From: Terrirhizobium terrae
Lineage (GTDB): Bacteria; Pseudomonadota; Alphaproteobacteria; Rhizobiales; Rhizobiaceae
Length of the DNA: 64,000 nt
NCBI RefSeq assembly: GCF_030323265.1
Contig: NZ_CP104992.1
Span: forward strand, 1,587,501 to 1,651,500
Direction: 5' to 3'
Under the pieces are notes generated by a model. The model saw nothing but the letters and a program-made list of their open reading frames with translations, was not told where the DNA came from and did not search any database. How positions within the stretch are numbered: the stretch's first letter is position 1; each line of letters opens with the position of its first letter. The position numbers were made by a program, and so were the translations under genes. Shown here piece after piece: positions 26,823 to 37,571 of the stretch.

Positions 26823-28553
26823 CTAGTTCTTGGCGTCGGCCCAGCTCTTCACCAGTTCGTCGTAGTTGACGGTGATCGGCTTTTCCTTCTCGTTCTCGAT
26901 CTTCAGCTGCGGCGCGAGGTTGCCCTTCGAAACCGCATCCTTGTTCCAGTATTCGAGGTCATGCTCTTCCGCGAGTTTCGGGCCCATGTCCTTCTGGACA
27001 CCGGCGCGTTCGAGGCGCTGCATCACCTTTTCCTGCTCGGCGCAGAGCGAGTCCATCGCCTCCTGCGGAGTTTTTGCACCTGAAGCGGCATCGCCGATCG
27101 CCTGCCACCACAGCTGCGCCAGCTTCGGATAGTCCGGCACGTTGGTGCCGGTCGGCGACCACTGCACGCGGGCCGGCGAGCGATAGAATTCGATCAGGCC
27201 GCCGAGCTGCGGTGCGCGATCGGTAAAACTCTTGTGGCGGATCGAGCTTTCGCGGATCAGCGTCAGGCCGACATGGCTCTTCTTCACGTCGACCGTCTTC
27301 GAGGTGACGAACTGGGCATAGAGCCAGGCCGCCTTGGCGCGGTCGTCCGGCGTGGATTTGAGCAGCGTCCAGGAACCGACGTCCTGATAGCCGAGCTTCA
27401 TCCCGTCCTTCCAGTAGACGCCATGCGGCGAGGGGGCAAAACGCCATTTAGGCGTGCCGTCCTCGTTCATGACCGGCAGGCCGGGCTTGACCATGTCGGC
27501 GGTAAACGCGGTGTACATGAACATCTGCTGGGCGATTTCGCCCTGGGCCGGAACCGGTCCGGATTCCGAGAAGGTCATGCCGTTCGCCGCAGCCGGGGCA
27601 TAGGCCTTCATCCAGTCGAGATATTTCTGGATCGAATAGACCGCCGCCGGTCCGTTGGTGTCGCCGCCGCGCGCGACGCAGGAGCCGACCGGCCGCGAAT
27701 TCTCGTCGACCTTGATGCCCCATTCGTCGACGGGAAGGCCGTTCGGCAGGCCCTTGTCGCCGTTGCCGGCCATCGAAAGCCAGGCGTCGGTGAAGCGCCA
27801 GCCGAGCGACGGATCCTTCTTGCCGTAGTCCATGTGGCCATAGACCTTCTTGCCGTCCACGTCGCGGCCGGTGAAGAATTCGGCAATGTCCTCATAGGCA
27901 GACCAGTTGACCGGAACGCCGAGGTCGTAGCCGTATTTGGCCTTGAAATCGGCCTTGTTCTTTTCGTCATTGAACCAGTCGTAGCGGAACCAGTAGAGGT
28001 TGGCGAATTGCTGGTCGGGCAGCTGGTAGAGCTTCTTGTCCGGCGCGGTGGTGAATTTCAGGCCGATGAAGTCTTCGAGATCGAGGCCCGGATTGGTGAC
28101 GTCCTTGCCTTCATTGGCCATCCAGTCGGTCAGCGAACGGGCCTGCTGGTAGCGCCAATGGGTGCCGATCAGGTCGGAATCGTTGACATAGGCGTCATAG
28201 ACATTCTCCCCCGACTGCATCTGTGTCTGCAGCTTTTCGACGACGTCGCCTTCGCCGATCAGGTCATGCGTCAGCTTGATGCCCGTGATTTCACTGAAGG
28301 CCTTCGCAAGCACCTTGGATTCATATTCATGGGTGGTGATGGTTTCCGAAACGACCTTGATATCCATGCCGGCAAAGGGCTTTGCCGCATCGATGAACCA
28401 TTGCATTTCGGCTTCCTGCTCGGCGCGAGAAAGCGCCGACATATCCTTGATTTCAGCATCGAGGAATTTCTTGGCTGCGTCCATGTCGGCGGTGGCCGTG
28501 CCCGCCAGTGCCAGTAATATGACTGCGGTCGATGTCAGAAGATGCCGTCGCAT
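26823..28553 (-). CDS. glpV: glycerol ABC transporter substrate-binding protein
   Basis: This 576-aa periplasmic protein has a signal peptide ending TATADMD (about residue 22) and a long type 1 (MalE-like) fold, as in rhizobial glycerol binding protein GlpV. Motifs include TTHEYESKVLAKAFSEITGI near the N-terminus and WRFTDAWLSMAGNGDKGL. The start at 28553 has GGGAGG five bases upstream; the frame extends further but without a better start. It is the last gene of glpR-D-S-T-P-Q-U-V, as in Rhizobium leguminosarum, and is followed by a strong terminator. Confidence 0.92.
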   Translation of the reverse strand: MRRHLLTSTAVILLALAGTATADMDAAKKFLDAEIKDMSALSRAEQEAEMQWFIDAAKPFAGMDIKVVSETITTHEYESKVLAKAFSEITGIKLTHDLIGEGDVVEKLQTQMQSGENVYDAYVNDSDLIGTHWRYQQARSLTDWMANEGKDVTNPGLDLEDFIGLKFTTAPDKKLYQLPDQQFANLYWFRYDWFNDEKNKADFKAKYGYDLGVPVNWSAYEDIAEFFTGRDVDGKKVYGHMDYGKKDPSLGWRFTDAWLSMAGNGDKGLPNGLPVDEWGIKVDENSRPVGSCVARGGDTNGPAAVYSIQKYLDWMKAYAPAAANGMTFSESGPVPAQGEIAQQMFMYTAFTADMVKPGLPVMNEDGTPKWRFAPSPHGVYWKDGMKLGYQDVGSWTLLKSTPDDRAKAAWLYAQFVTSKTVDVKKSHVGLTLIRESSIRHKSFTDRAPQLGGLIEFYRSPARVQWSPTGTNVPDYPKLAQLWWQAIGDAASGAKTPQEAMDSLCAEQEKVMQRLERAGVQKDMGPKLAEEHDLEYWNKDAVSKGNLAPQLKIENEKEKPITVNYDELVKSWADAKN

Positions 28554-28631
28554 GATGTCCTCCCAGAGTTGCGATTGCAATTTCAGTCCCGGCGCCGGTC
28601 CTCCCGCGCGCCGTATCACGCTTGCTCCTGC

Positions 28632-28913
28632 CTAGACGAAGCGGAAGACGCAGATCGCGTAGACCACTGCGATGCCAAGAGCCCACCACAGGTTGGGGCC
28701 GACGAGCCCCAGCCAGGCGAGATTGATGAATGCCGCGCCGAGCAGCGAGATGAACAGCCGGTCGCCGCGCGTCGTCTCGAAGCGCAGGATGCCGACCCGC
28801 GGGCTGCCACCCGGCGAAAAATATTCCCACACGCCCATCGCCGCGATCAGCAGGAAGATGGTGATGAAGAACAGCGCCGTCGGTAGCGTCCAGGCCATCC
28901 AGGCAAAGTTCAT
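28632..28913 (-). CDS. glpU: small membrane protein of the glycerol transporter (DUF2160)
   Basis: This 93-aa protein has three hydrophobic segments (about residues 6-28, 52-70 and 75-92) with YFSPGGSPRVGILRFETTRGDR between the first two. DUF2160 proteins occur with glycerol ABC transporters, and the rhizobial one is named GlpU. It lies between permease glpQ and binding protein glpV. Its exact role in the transporter is unknown. Confidence 0.85.
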   Translation of the reverse strand: MNFAWMAWTLPTALFFITIFLLIAAMGVWEYFSPGGSPRVGILRFETTRGDRLFISLLGAAFINLAWLGLVGPNLWWALGIAVVYAICVFRFV

Positions 28914-28942
28914 GGGTTCCTCCCCTCTGAGACATCGGCATG

Positions 28943-29770
<828 letters not shown>

Positions 29771-29781
29771 GGTGCCCTCCT

Positions 29782-30648
29782 TCAGCTTTCCGCGTCGCTG
29801 CTGGTCATCACGGTGTAGAAGATCCATGAGAGCAGCAGGATGATGAGGAAGTAGACGAGAGACATCGCGGCAGCCGGCCCGAGGTCGAACTGGCCGACGG
29901 CCATCTTCACGAGGTCGATCGACAGGAAGGTCGTCGAATTGCCCGGCCCGCCGCCGGTGACGACGAAGGGTTCGGTATAGATCATGAAACTGTCCATGAA
30001 GCGCAGGAGCACCGCGATCAGCAGAACCCGCTTCATCTTCGGCAGCTGGATGTAGCGGAAGACGGACCAGCGCGAGGCGCCGTCGATCTTGGCCGCCTGG
30101 TAATAGGCGTCGGGGATCGACACGAGACCTGCATAGCAGAGCAGCACCACAAGGCTCGTCCAGTGCCACACATCCATGACGATGACGGTGATCCAGGCAT
30201 CGAGCGGGTTGCGGACATAGTTGTAATCGATGCCGAGCATGGCGAGTGTGCGGCCGAGCAGGCCGATATCGACGCGGCCGAAAACCTGCCAGATCGTACC
30301 GACGACATTCCACGGGATGAGCAGCGGCAGCGCCATCAGAACGAGGCAGACCGGCACGCCGATCCCCTTTTTCGGCATGTTGAGCGCGATGAAGATTCCG
30401 AGCGGTATCTCCAGCGCCAGGATGATGAATGAGAAGAGCAGGTTGCGCTGCAGTGCTTCCCAGAAGCGGGCGGAATTCAGGATCTCATCGAACCAGTCCG
30501 TCCCGGCCCAGAAGAATTCGTTGTTTCCGAACGTATCCTGTACCGAATAATTGACCACCGTCATCAGCGGAATGGCGGCCGAAAACAGCACGAGCACCAG
30601 CACCGGCAGGACGAAGAACCAGGCCTTGTTGTTATAGGTCTTTTCCAT
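29782..30648 (-). CDS. glpP: glycerol ABC transporter permease
   Basis: This 288-aa permease (MalF type) has a short N-terminal cytoplasmic part and about six membrane segments. The EAA loop is PDAYYQAAKIDGASRWSVFRYI. The start at 30648 (MEKTYNNK) is chosen because it lies just after the glpT stop at 30650; the frame is open upstream within glpT. The partner permease GlpQ follows directly. Confidence 0.92.
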   Translation of the reverse strand: MEKTYNNKAWFFVLPVLVLVLFSAAIPLMTVVNYSVQDTFGNNEFFWAGTDWFDEILNSARFWEALQRNLLFSFIILALEIPLGIFIALNMPKKGIGVPVCLVLMALPLLIPWNVVGTIWQVFGRVDIGLLGRTLAMLGIDYNYVRNPLDAWITVIVMDVWHWTSLVVLLCYAGLVSIPDAYYQAAKIDGASRWSVFRYIQLPKMKRVLLIAVLLRFMDSFMIYTEPFVVTGGGPGNSTTFLSIDLVKMAVGQFDLGPAAAMSLVYFLIILLLSWIFYTVMTSSDAES

Positions 30649-30649
30649 G

Positions 30650-31720
30650 TCAGGCCTCTCCACCGATGCGCCAGGAATTGGCATAGATGTTGATGCCGGC
30701 CGGATCGAAGGCCACGCGTGCTTCCGCTGGAATTTCCGTATCCTCGTCGGCGACGATCGCGATCGGCTGGCCTTCGAAATCGGCGCGGACGATCTTGCGG
30801 CGGCCGATATCCTCGATCCGGCGGACCGTCACCGGCATGCCTTCGCGTCCGAGCCGGATGAATTCCGGCCGGATCCCGAGTTCGATCCGGTCGCCCTGTG
30901 CTGCAGCCGGTGCCGAGGCTAGATCGAGCCGCTGGCTGCCCAGCGTCACCGAACTTCCATCAAGCCTGGCGGGGATGACGTTCATGCCAGGCGAGCCGAT
31001 GAAATAGCCGACGAATGTGTGGCGCGGCGTCTCGAATAGTTCGGCCGGCGTGCCGATCTGCACGATCTGCCCCTCATACATGACGACCACCTTGTCGGCG
31101 AAGGTCAGCGCCTCCGTCTGGTCGTGGGTGACATAGACCATGGTGAAGCCGAACTGCTTGTGCAGCCGCTTCAGCTGCGAGCGCAGCACCCATTTCATAT
31201 GCGGGTCGATGACGGTCAGCGGTTCGTCGAACAGGATCGCGTTGACGTCGTTGCGTACCAGCCCGCGGCCGAGCGAGATCTTCTGCTTCTGGTCGGCCGT
31301 CAGTCCGCGCGCCTTGCGCTTTGCCCAGTCGGCAAGGTCGATGATGTCAAGCATGTCGCGCACGCGCCGGTCCACCTCTGCCTCCGCTACGCCGCGATTG
31401 CGCAGCGGGAAGGCGAGATTGTCGTAGACCGTCATCGTGTCGTAGATGACCGGGAACTGGAAGACCTGAGCGATATTGCGGCCCTGCGTCGAAACATCGG
31501 TCACATCCTTGCCGTCGAACAGGATGCGCCCGTGCGACGGCTGCAGCAGCCCGGAAATGATGTTGAGCAGGGTCGTCTTGCCGCAGCCCGACGGACCGAG
31601 CAGCGCATAGGCACCGCCATCCTTCCATTCGTGATGAACTTCCCTGAGCGCATAATCGCTGTCGGAGACAGGGTTGGGGCCGTAGGCGTGGCGGATATGA
31701 TCGAGCGTGATACGTGCCAT
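30650..31720 (-). CDS. glpT: glycerol ABC transporter ATPase with degenerate signature
   Basis: This 356-aa MalK/UgpC-type ATPase has Walker A GPSGCGKTT, Walker B AILFDEPLTVID and H-loop VTHDQTEAL, plus a C-terminal regulatory TOBE-like domain. The ABC signature, normally LSGGQ, is LTADQKQK here, so one composite ATP site may be weak or inactive. It pairs with GlpS, which has a normal LSGGQQQR but an altered Walker A. A heterodimer with complementary defects is implied. The start is at ARITLD; the longer frame overlaps glpS. Confidence 0.92.
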   Translation of the reverse strand: MARITLDHIRHAYGPNPVSDSDYALREVHHEWKDGGAYALLGPSGCGKTTLLNIISGLLQPSHGRILFDGKDVTDVSTQGRNIAQVFQFPVIYDTMTVYDNLAFPLRNRGVAEAEVDRRVRDMLDIIDLADWAKRKARGLTADQKQKISLGRGLVRNDVNAILFDEPLTVIDPHMKWVLRSQLKRLHKQFGFTMVYVTHDQTEALTFADKVVVMYEGQIVQIGTPAELFETPRHTFVGYFIGSPGMNVIPARLDGSSVTLGSQRLDLASAPAAAQGDRIELGIRPEFIRLGREGMPVTVRRIEDIGRRKIVRADFEGQPIAIVADEDTEIPAEARVAFDPAGINIYANSWRIGGEA

Positions 31721-31730
31721 CAGGTGCTCC

Positions 31731-32804
31731 TCACGCCGCTGCCGCGGCAATGGCCCGGCCATCGCTGCCGAATGCCATCAGATGCCGCGTATCGAGAAAC
31801 ACATCGACAGGGGTATCGGGATCGATGTCGTGGATGCCGGGCGACAGCATCACCCATTTGACCCCGTCATAATCCAGATGCACAAAACTCTCCGAACCGG
31901 TAATCTCGGAAATCTGTGTGCGGGCGGAAAGCCGCGCCGCATTGGCGGTCTGCTGGCTGAGGCCCAGATGATGGGGGTGGAAGGCGACCGTCACCGGTCC
32001 GTCGCCGATGGCTCTGAGATGCGTCGGTACCGGCAGGGTGCCGGCGTCGCGGTGCCGCAGGACATCGCCCGACTTGATGACCTCGATGAAATTGAGCGGC
32101 GGGTCGGCGAATGTCTTGGCGGTAGTAAGATCGGCCGGTCGGCGATAGACCTCGATCGTCGGCCCGAACTGGGTGATACGTCCTTCCGAAAGCGTGGCGG
32201 TATTCCCGCCCAGCATCAGTGCCTCGGAAGGCTCGGTCGTCGCATAGACGAAGATCGCGCCCGATTGGGCGAATATCTTCGGCAATTCCTCACGAAGCTC
32301 CTCGCGCAGCTTGTAGTCCAGGTTGGCGAGCGGCTCGTCCATCAGCACGAGGCTGGCATTCTTCACCAGCGCGCGGGCAAGTGCGGTACGCTGCTGCTGG
32401 CCGCCGGAAAGATTGAGCGGCGTGCGGTCGAGATAAGGTGTCAGCCGCATGAGTTCGGCCGCCTTTTTCACCTCTCGGTCGATCGTCGTCGCATCCTTGC
32501 CGGAAATCCGCATCGGCGAGGCGATGTTCTCATAGACCGTCAGCAGCGGGTAGTTGATGAACTGCTGGTAGACCATGGCGACATTGCGCTTCTGCACGGG
32601 CATACCGGTCACGTCGGCGCCGTCGAATTGCACCGAACCCTCGGTCGGCTTGTCCAGGCCGGCCATCAGCCGCATCAGCGATGTCTTGCCCGACAATGTC
32701 GGGCCAAGCAGCACGTTCAGGCTGCCCCGTTGAAGCACGAGGTCGCTCGGGTGAATGTGATATTCACCGGCCACCATCTTTGCTGCTTTACGCAATTCGA
32801 GCAT
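31731..32804 (-). CDS. glpS: glycerol ABC transporter ATPase
   Basis: This 357-aa ATPase has Walker A GPTLSGKTS (unusual TLS in place of SGC/NGA), signature LSGGQQQR and Walker B LVLMDEPLANLD. The H-loop His is replaced: the segment reads VYATTEPSEAL where most homologues have VTHDQxEA. With GlpT's degenerate signature this suggests an asymmetric ATPase pair. It lies 40 nt after glpD in the operon. Confidence 0.92.
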   Translation of the reverse strand: MLELRKAAKMVAGEYHIHPSDLVLQRGSLNVLLGPTLSGKTSLMRLMAGLDKPTEGSVQFDGADVTGMPVQKRNVAMVYQQFINYPLLTVYENIASPMRISGKDATTIDREVKKAAELMRLTPYLDRTPLNLSGGQQQRTALARALVKNASLVLMDEPLANLDYKLREELREELPKIFAQSGAIFVYATTEPSEALMLGGNTATLSEGRITQFGPTIEVYRRPADLTTAKTFADPPLNFIEVIKSGDVLRHRDAGTLPVPTHLRAIGDGPVTVAFHPHHLGLSQQTANAARLSARTQISEITGSESFVHLDYDGVKWVMLSPGIHDIDPDTPVDVFLDTRHLMAFGSDGRAIAAAAA

Positions 32805-32844
32805 TCCTGTTCCCCTGCCTCCTCACAGCGGGAACACACGGCCC

Positions 32845-34358
32845 TTATCCGGCAATCCTTTCCGGTTTTGCGGCCATGTACTCCTCCAAAAGCCTTTTCT
32901 CGTCCGCAGTCAGGCGAAGCCCGTCCTTGGTTCTCCTCCAAAGGACGTCATCGGCGCTCATTGCCCATTCATTGTCTGCCAGATAGCGGACCTCCGCCTC
33001 ATAGAGATCGCCGCCGAAATGACGACCAAGATCCTCCGTTTTGGCGGCCTTGCCAAGCAGTATCGCAGCGCGGGTGCCGTAGCGCCGCACCAACCGGCGC
33101 GCGTGGCGCTCGGCAAGAAACGGATAGCCCGCTTTCAGCTTGCGGACTTCGCTCTCATAGCCCTGCGCCGCAAAATCGCCGCCCGGCAGATGGCTCTGCC
33201 CGGTCCAGGGCTTGCCCTTGCCGCCGATCGCCTCGCCGATCTTTTCCAGCGCATGCTCCGAAAGCCGCCGATAGGTCGTCAGCTTGCCGCCGAAGACATT
33301 GAGCAAAGGCGCACCGCCTTCGGCCTCGAGTTTCAGCACGTAATCGCGGGTCGCCTCCTGCGCCTTTGAGGCGCCGTCGTCGAACAACGGGCGCACGGCC
33401 GAATAGGTCCAGACGATATCCTCCGCCCGGACCGGCTCCCTGAAATACTCGCTCGCCGCATTGCAGAGATAGGCGGTCTCTTCGTCGGAGATCCGGACAT
33501 CCTTCGGGTCATCCTTGAAGTCACGGTCGGTCGTGCCGATCAGCGTGAAGTCTTCTTCATAGGGAATGGCGAAGATGATGCGGTTGTCCGGGTTCTGGAA
33601 GAAATAGGCGCGCGGCCCTTCGAATTTTTTCGGACAATGATGTGGCTGCCCTGCACAAGGCGGACATGCCGTGCCTCGTTCTGGCCGAAGGCGGAGCGGA
33701 TCACCTGATCCACCCAGGGGCCTGCGGCATTAATCAGCATGCGCGCCCGATGGGTTTCGTTTGCACCGGTGACCGTATTGCGGGTCTCGATGATCCAGAG
33801 GTCGCCCTCCCGCCTTGCCGAAATCACCCTGGTGCGCGGCATGATCAGCGCACCCTTGTCAGCCGCGTCGCGAGCGTTCAGCACCACCATGCGGGCGTCG
33901 TCCACCCAGCCGTCGGAATATTCGAAGGCCTTGGTGAACAGCGCCTTCAGCGGCTTGCCGGCCGGATCCTTGCGCATGTCGAGAACGGAGGTGGGCGGCA
34001 AAAGCTTGCGGCCGCCGAGATGGTCATAGAGGAAGAGGCCAAGCCGGATCAGCCAGGCTGGGCGGATGCCGCCCTTGTGGTAGGGCAGGACGAAGCGCAT
34101 CGGCCAGATGATATGCGGCGCCATGGCCCACAGCACCTCGCGCTCCATCAGGGATTCGCGAACGAGACGAAACTCGTAATGTTCGAGATAGCGCAGGCCG
34201 CCATGGATCAGCTTCGTCGCGCCGGAAGATGTGCCGGAGGCAAAATCGTTCATCTCGGCAAGCGCGACAGTATAGCCGCGACCGACCGCATCCCGCGCAA
34301 TGCCGCAGCCGTTTATGCCGCCGCCGATAACGAAGATGTCGTGAACTGTCTGGCTCAT
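32845..34358 (-). CDS. glpD: aerobic glycerol-3-phosphate dehydrogenase, single-base frameshift
   Basis: This FAD enzyme, about 505 aa if repaired, oxidises glycerol-3-phosphate to dihydroxyacetone phosphate and feeds electrons to quinone. The N-terminal dinucleotide site is VIGGGINGCGIARDA, followed by TSSGATKLIHGGLRYLEH. The frame breaks in six T at 33625-33630 (A on the coding strand); one added base restores RKKFEGPRAYFFQNPDN and joins the intact C-terminal half. glpD lies between its regulator glpR and the transporter genes. Glycerol kinase is not in the window. Confidence 0.9.
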
Positions 34359-34419
34359 CGCTCCCCACCGAGCCGGAATATACGGATCATGCGCTGAAAT
34401 TACGAAACTGCTGGCGATT

Positions 34420-34451
34420 AAATCGAAAATATTTCGAATGTCAAACGAAAG
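34420..34451 (-). promoter_or_regulatory. candidate GlpR operator before glpD
   Basis: The segment holds three copies of a TTTCG-type element in mixed orientation (TCGAAA, TTTCGA, CGAAAG). DeoR-family GlpR proteins bind repeated TTTCGTTT-like sites, and the same element recurs upstream of glpR at 35242. It lies about 65 nt before the glpD start. Confidence 0.45.
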
Positions 34452-34466
34452 TTCAGGGCGGAAAAA

Positions 34467-35231
34467 TCAGCGGCCGGTCTCGATCAGCGACACATTGTTT
34501 TCCCGGCAGACATCGCGAAATTCAGGGAATTCGCAGTGGTCCGTAATGAACGTATGAACCTGCGAAATCTGTCCGATCCTGACCGGCGCGGTCCGCTCGA
34601 ACTTGGTCGAGATCCGCGACCAGGATGACATGCCGCGCATTGGCGATGATTGCCTGCGCCACCTTCACCTCGCGAAAATCATAGTCGAAGATCGCGCCGT
34701 CCGGATCGATCGCCGATGCGCCGATCACCGCATAATCCACCTTGAACTGGCGGATGAAATCGACCGCTGCCTCACCCACGATCCCGCCATCGGATTGCCG
34801 CACCACGCCGCCCGCGATCACCACGTCGATATGATCGATAAGCCGCAACGTATTGGCAACATTGATATTGTTCGTAACGACCATCAGGTCGCGATGGTCG
34901 ATCAGCGCCTCGCCGACAGCTTCCGTCGTTGTCCCGATATTGATGAACAGCGAGCTGCTGTTCGGGATCAGCCTGGCTGCGGCAAGCCCGATCGCCTGTT
35001 TCTCCGAGGCCGCGATCTGGCGGCGCGCGTCGTAGCGAACATTCTCGGTTCCGGTCGGAAAGGTGGCGCCGCCATGGATGCGGGTCAGAAGCCGCCCGTT
35101 GCAGAGATCATTCAGGTCCTTGCGGATCGTCTGGGGGTCACGGCAAACTGTTCGGCCAGATCATCCACCAGCACGCGGCCGGCGGATCTCGCAATCTCGA
35201 CGATCTTTGCCTGACGGTCGGACAGGAACAT
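34467..35231 (-). CDS. glpR: DeoR-family glycerol-3-phosphate regulator, two frameshifts
   Basis: This protein of about 254 aa has an N-terminal DeoR helix-turn-helix (MFLSDRQAKIVEIARSAG... AEQFAVTPQTIRKDL after repair) and a sugar-phosphate-sensing domain (GTTTEAVGEAL, GGVVRQSDGGIVG). The first break is five G at 35133-35137; one added base restores the recognition helix. The second, near 34605-34615, needs removal of one base (GATCTCGACC to GATTCGACC) and then runs to FPEFRDVCRENNVSLIETGR and a stop at 34467. It represses glp genes in the absence of glycerol-3-phosphate in related species. GGGGGA precedes the start. Confidence 0.87.
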
Positions 35232-35241
35232 GAAATCCCCC

Positions 35242-35262
35242 TTTCGTTTTTCTTTCGTTTCT
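35242..35262 (-). promoter_or_regulatory. candidate GlpR autoregulatory site
   Basis: TTTCGTTTTTC and TTTCGTTTC form a tandem repeat spaced about one helical turn, just upstream of glpR. The same element occurs before glpD (34420), so operon repression and autoregulation by GlpR are plausible. Confidence 0.45.
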
Positions 35263-35448
35263 AATCCAAATGGGAAGAGACGAAAAGGGGAATGGTCAGC
35301 CCAAGCGCCTTTCGCAAGAAAAAGGCCGCAACCGTGCACGCCCAAATTCATTGACCGTCAACCTTGTTGCCCAATCAGGGGTTTTGCATTGAAGACATCT
35401 TCGTTCTATTAGTTAAGTCTAACGCATCCTTGGGTAAGGGAGCATTCG

Positions 35449-35676
35449 ATGGGCAATCTGCATGGCGTACCCTGCGATCCGATTTATCCGGAAGAGCTGG
35501 AGCGGCTGAAAATCATTTATGAGACGGCGCGCTACGGCGCGTGCCTGTCGCGCCACGATCCGGCGGCAGAGAGGTTGGCGGCACTGGCGATCCATTTCTA
35601 CCAGCTCGGCATCCGTGACGACGACGCGCTGACAAGGCGCATCGTCGAGGCTGGCCGGTCCCTTCGCCAGTCCTGA
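35449..35676 (+). CDS. small conserved hypothetical protein
   Basis: This 75-aa soluble, helical protein contains PEELERLKIIYETARYGACLS and ALAIHFYQLGIRDDDALTRR. It resembles small uncharacterised rhizobial proteins. It is preceded by GGGAGC about six bases before the ATG. It has no signal or membrane segment and stands alone between glpR (divergent) and tolC. Function unknown. Confidence 0.65.
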   Translation: MGNLHGVPCDPIYPEELERLKIIYETARYGACLSRHDPAAERLAALAIHFYQLGIRDDDALTRRIVEAGRSLRQS

Positions 35677-35823
35677 AAGCTGCTACTTCCAGTAGCGCTT
35701 AAGCATTTGCGACATTTGACGAATCACCTATATTAGGCCCCGCTAAGTGTCGAGGGGGCACTTCCAGTCGTTGGTATTTCGTAGACCGGTCAAAGCACTT
35801 TATCGCCGGTCTATGGAGCCTAG

Positions 35824-37249
35824 ATGCGTTCAGGTCGCTGCCCAATCAAAGCCAGCCTCATCGGTTTGGCCGTCATCGTCCAGGCCTCCTGCAGCCAGAC
35901 CGCTCCCAAGAGCTCTATCCCGCCGGCACAAGCTGCCGCCGTCAACCTGCAGTCGCAACCGAAAACAGCAGAAACGCCTGCGTCGAAGAAGGCCGCGCCC
36001 CCGGCCGTACGTGACACGGAAAGCGCGGTGAAGCGGGTCGTCAGCTGGCACCCTGCCATCCAGGAAGCGGCCGGCCGTATCCAGCAGCAGAACTGGCTCA
36101 TCCAGGACGCCCGATCCGGTTACCTTCCTTCCGTCGGCGGCGGGCTGGACCTCGGGGCCGAAAACGGTCAGCGCGGCGAATGGGCACCGAAGTTCAACGT
36201 CTCCGCCTCCCAGATGATCTACGATTTCGGCAAGGTCTCAGGCCGCGTCGAGGCCGAGACGGCTATCCACGACGTCCGCCAGGCGGAATTCCTCGCGACC
36301 GTCGATGACATCATCCGCGAGACAGCGCTTGCCTCCGTAGAGATCCTTCGCAACGAGCGCCTTGCGGTCGTCGCCAAGGAACAGGTCGATGATGTGGAAG
36401 CGATCGGCACGCTCGTGGAATTGCGCACGGATCGCGGCGCCAGTACCCGTTCCGACAAGCTGCAGGCGCAGGCGCGCGTCCAGGCGGCGCAATCGACTGC
36501 GCTCGAGATCAGCGCGGAGCGGCAGCGTTGGGAAGGCACGCTGAATGCGCTGCTTGGTCAGACGGGACGCGTCCGGCTCAAGGGCACTTTTCCGCCCGGC
36601 CTCGGTCGTGCCTGCGCTGGTGCCGTGCCCGATTGGGATACGGTTCCCAACGTGCTGGCGGCAAAATCGAGAAAACGGGAAGCCGATGCACGCGTTGGCC
36701 TGGCACGCGCCGACATGCTGCCGACCATCGCCATGGAGGCGACGAGCCGGGTAAAGACCTGGGGTAGCGACACCGATCCGGACTACGTGGTCGGCATCAC
36801 GGTCAAAGGTGATCTCTATAACGGCGGCTCGTTCCGGGCCAAGCAGAATGCCGCCCGCTACGCCGCGCAGGCATCGGAAGCGGCAATCGCCACCGGACGG
36901 TTCGACAGCCAGAAGACCTGGATCGAGATCCGCCGCGCAGGTCGGCAGCCTCAGCACCCTGTTGAAGTCGCTGAGCTCGCGCCAGACGATGATGCGAGAG
37001 ACCCGAAATCTCTATCAGCGGCAGTTCCTCGATCTCGGAACGCGCACGCTCCTTGACGTGCTCAACGCCGACCAGGAACTGCATGCCGCACGTTTCGACG
37101 AGATCAATACGCGCTACGATATCTACAAGCTGAATGTCGAATGCGCCTATGCCTCGGGTAGGCTGCGCGACGTCTTCGAGCTTACTCCGCCTGCGGGCAA
37201 GGTTACGGCCTCCACGCAGCAGCCTGCACGAACCGCGCCAAAAATCTGA
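35824..37249 (+). CDS. TolC-family outer membrane protein, frameshifted near the C-terminus
   Basis: This protein is about 475 aa if repaired. The N-terminus resembles a lipoprotein signal (IVQASCSQ, Cys at about residue 23). Two coiled-coil/OEP repeats follow, with typical elements GYLPSVGGGLDLG, SQMIYDFGKV and RADMLPTIAM. The second OEP half ends LDLGTRTLLDVLNADQELHAAR in another frame. The shift lies at about 36930-36945 and needs two bases added or one removed. It should be the outer-membrane channel for the downstream adhesin exporter (ABC at 45856, membrane fusion at 48139). Confidence 0.85.
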
Positions 37250-37571
37250 TTAACTATTTGTTTTCCATCTCTTGGAGCGCGATTGGCTTGAAGCGGGGCA
37301 ATCGCGACGGCAATCGCATGCGATTGATGCAACTGTGCCGATATAATCCCATTGCTTACACCTTTTGTTAATCATATCCTCCAAACTTTAGGTGTAGCTA
37401 ATTGAAGATTGCCTCAAGTAAGGCAACTTCGTGAAGACGTGTTTTGGCCCGCAATGAATGTGGTGCCGCGGCTGGCACTCGAGCTCGCTCGGGTGAGGGA
37501 TCAATCGCCGCGTCCCGCATGGTCAAAATGCTCAACCAGAAAAAGCCTAGCCGGGCATGGAGGAGAGCAAG
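37250..37571 (+). promoter_or_regulatory. leader of the adhesin gene
   Basis: There is no gene in this 322-nt stretch. It is AT-richer than the flanks, with TTGTTAATCATATCC near 37364 and a TAATTGAAGATT segment near 37399, so it probably holds the adhesin promoter. No clear operator was identified. Confidence 0.4.
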
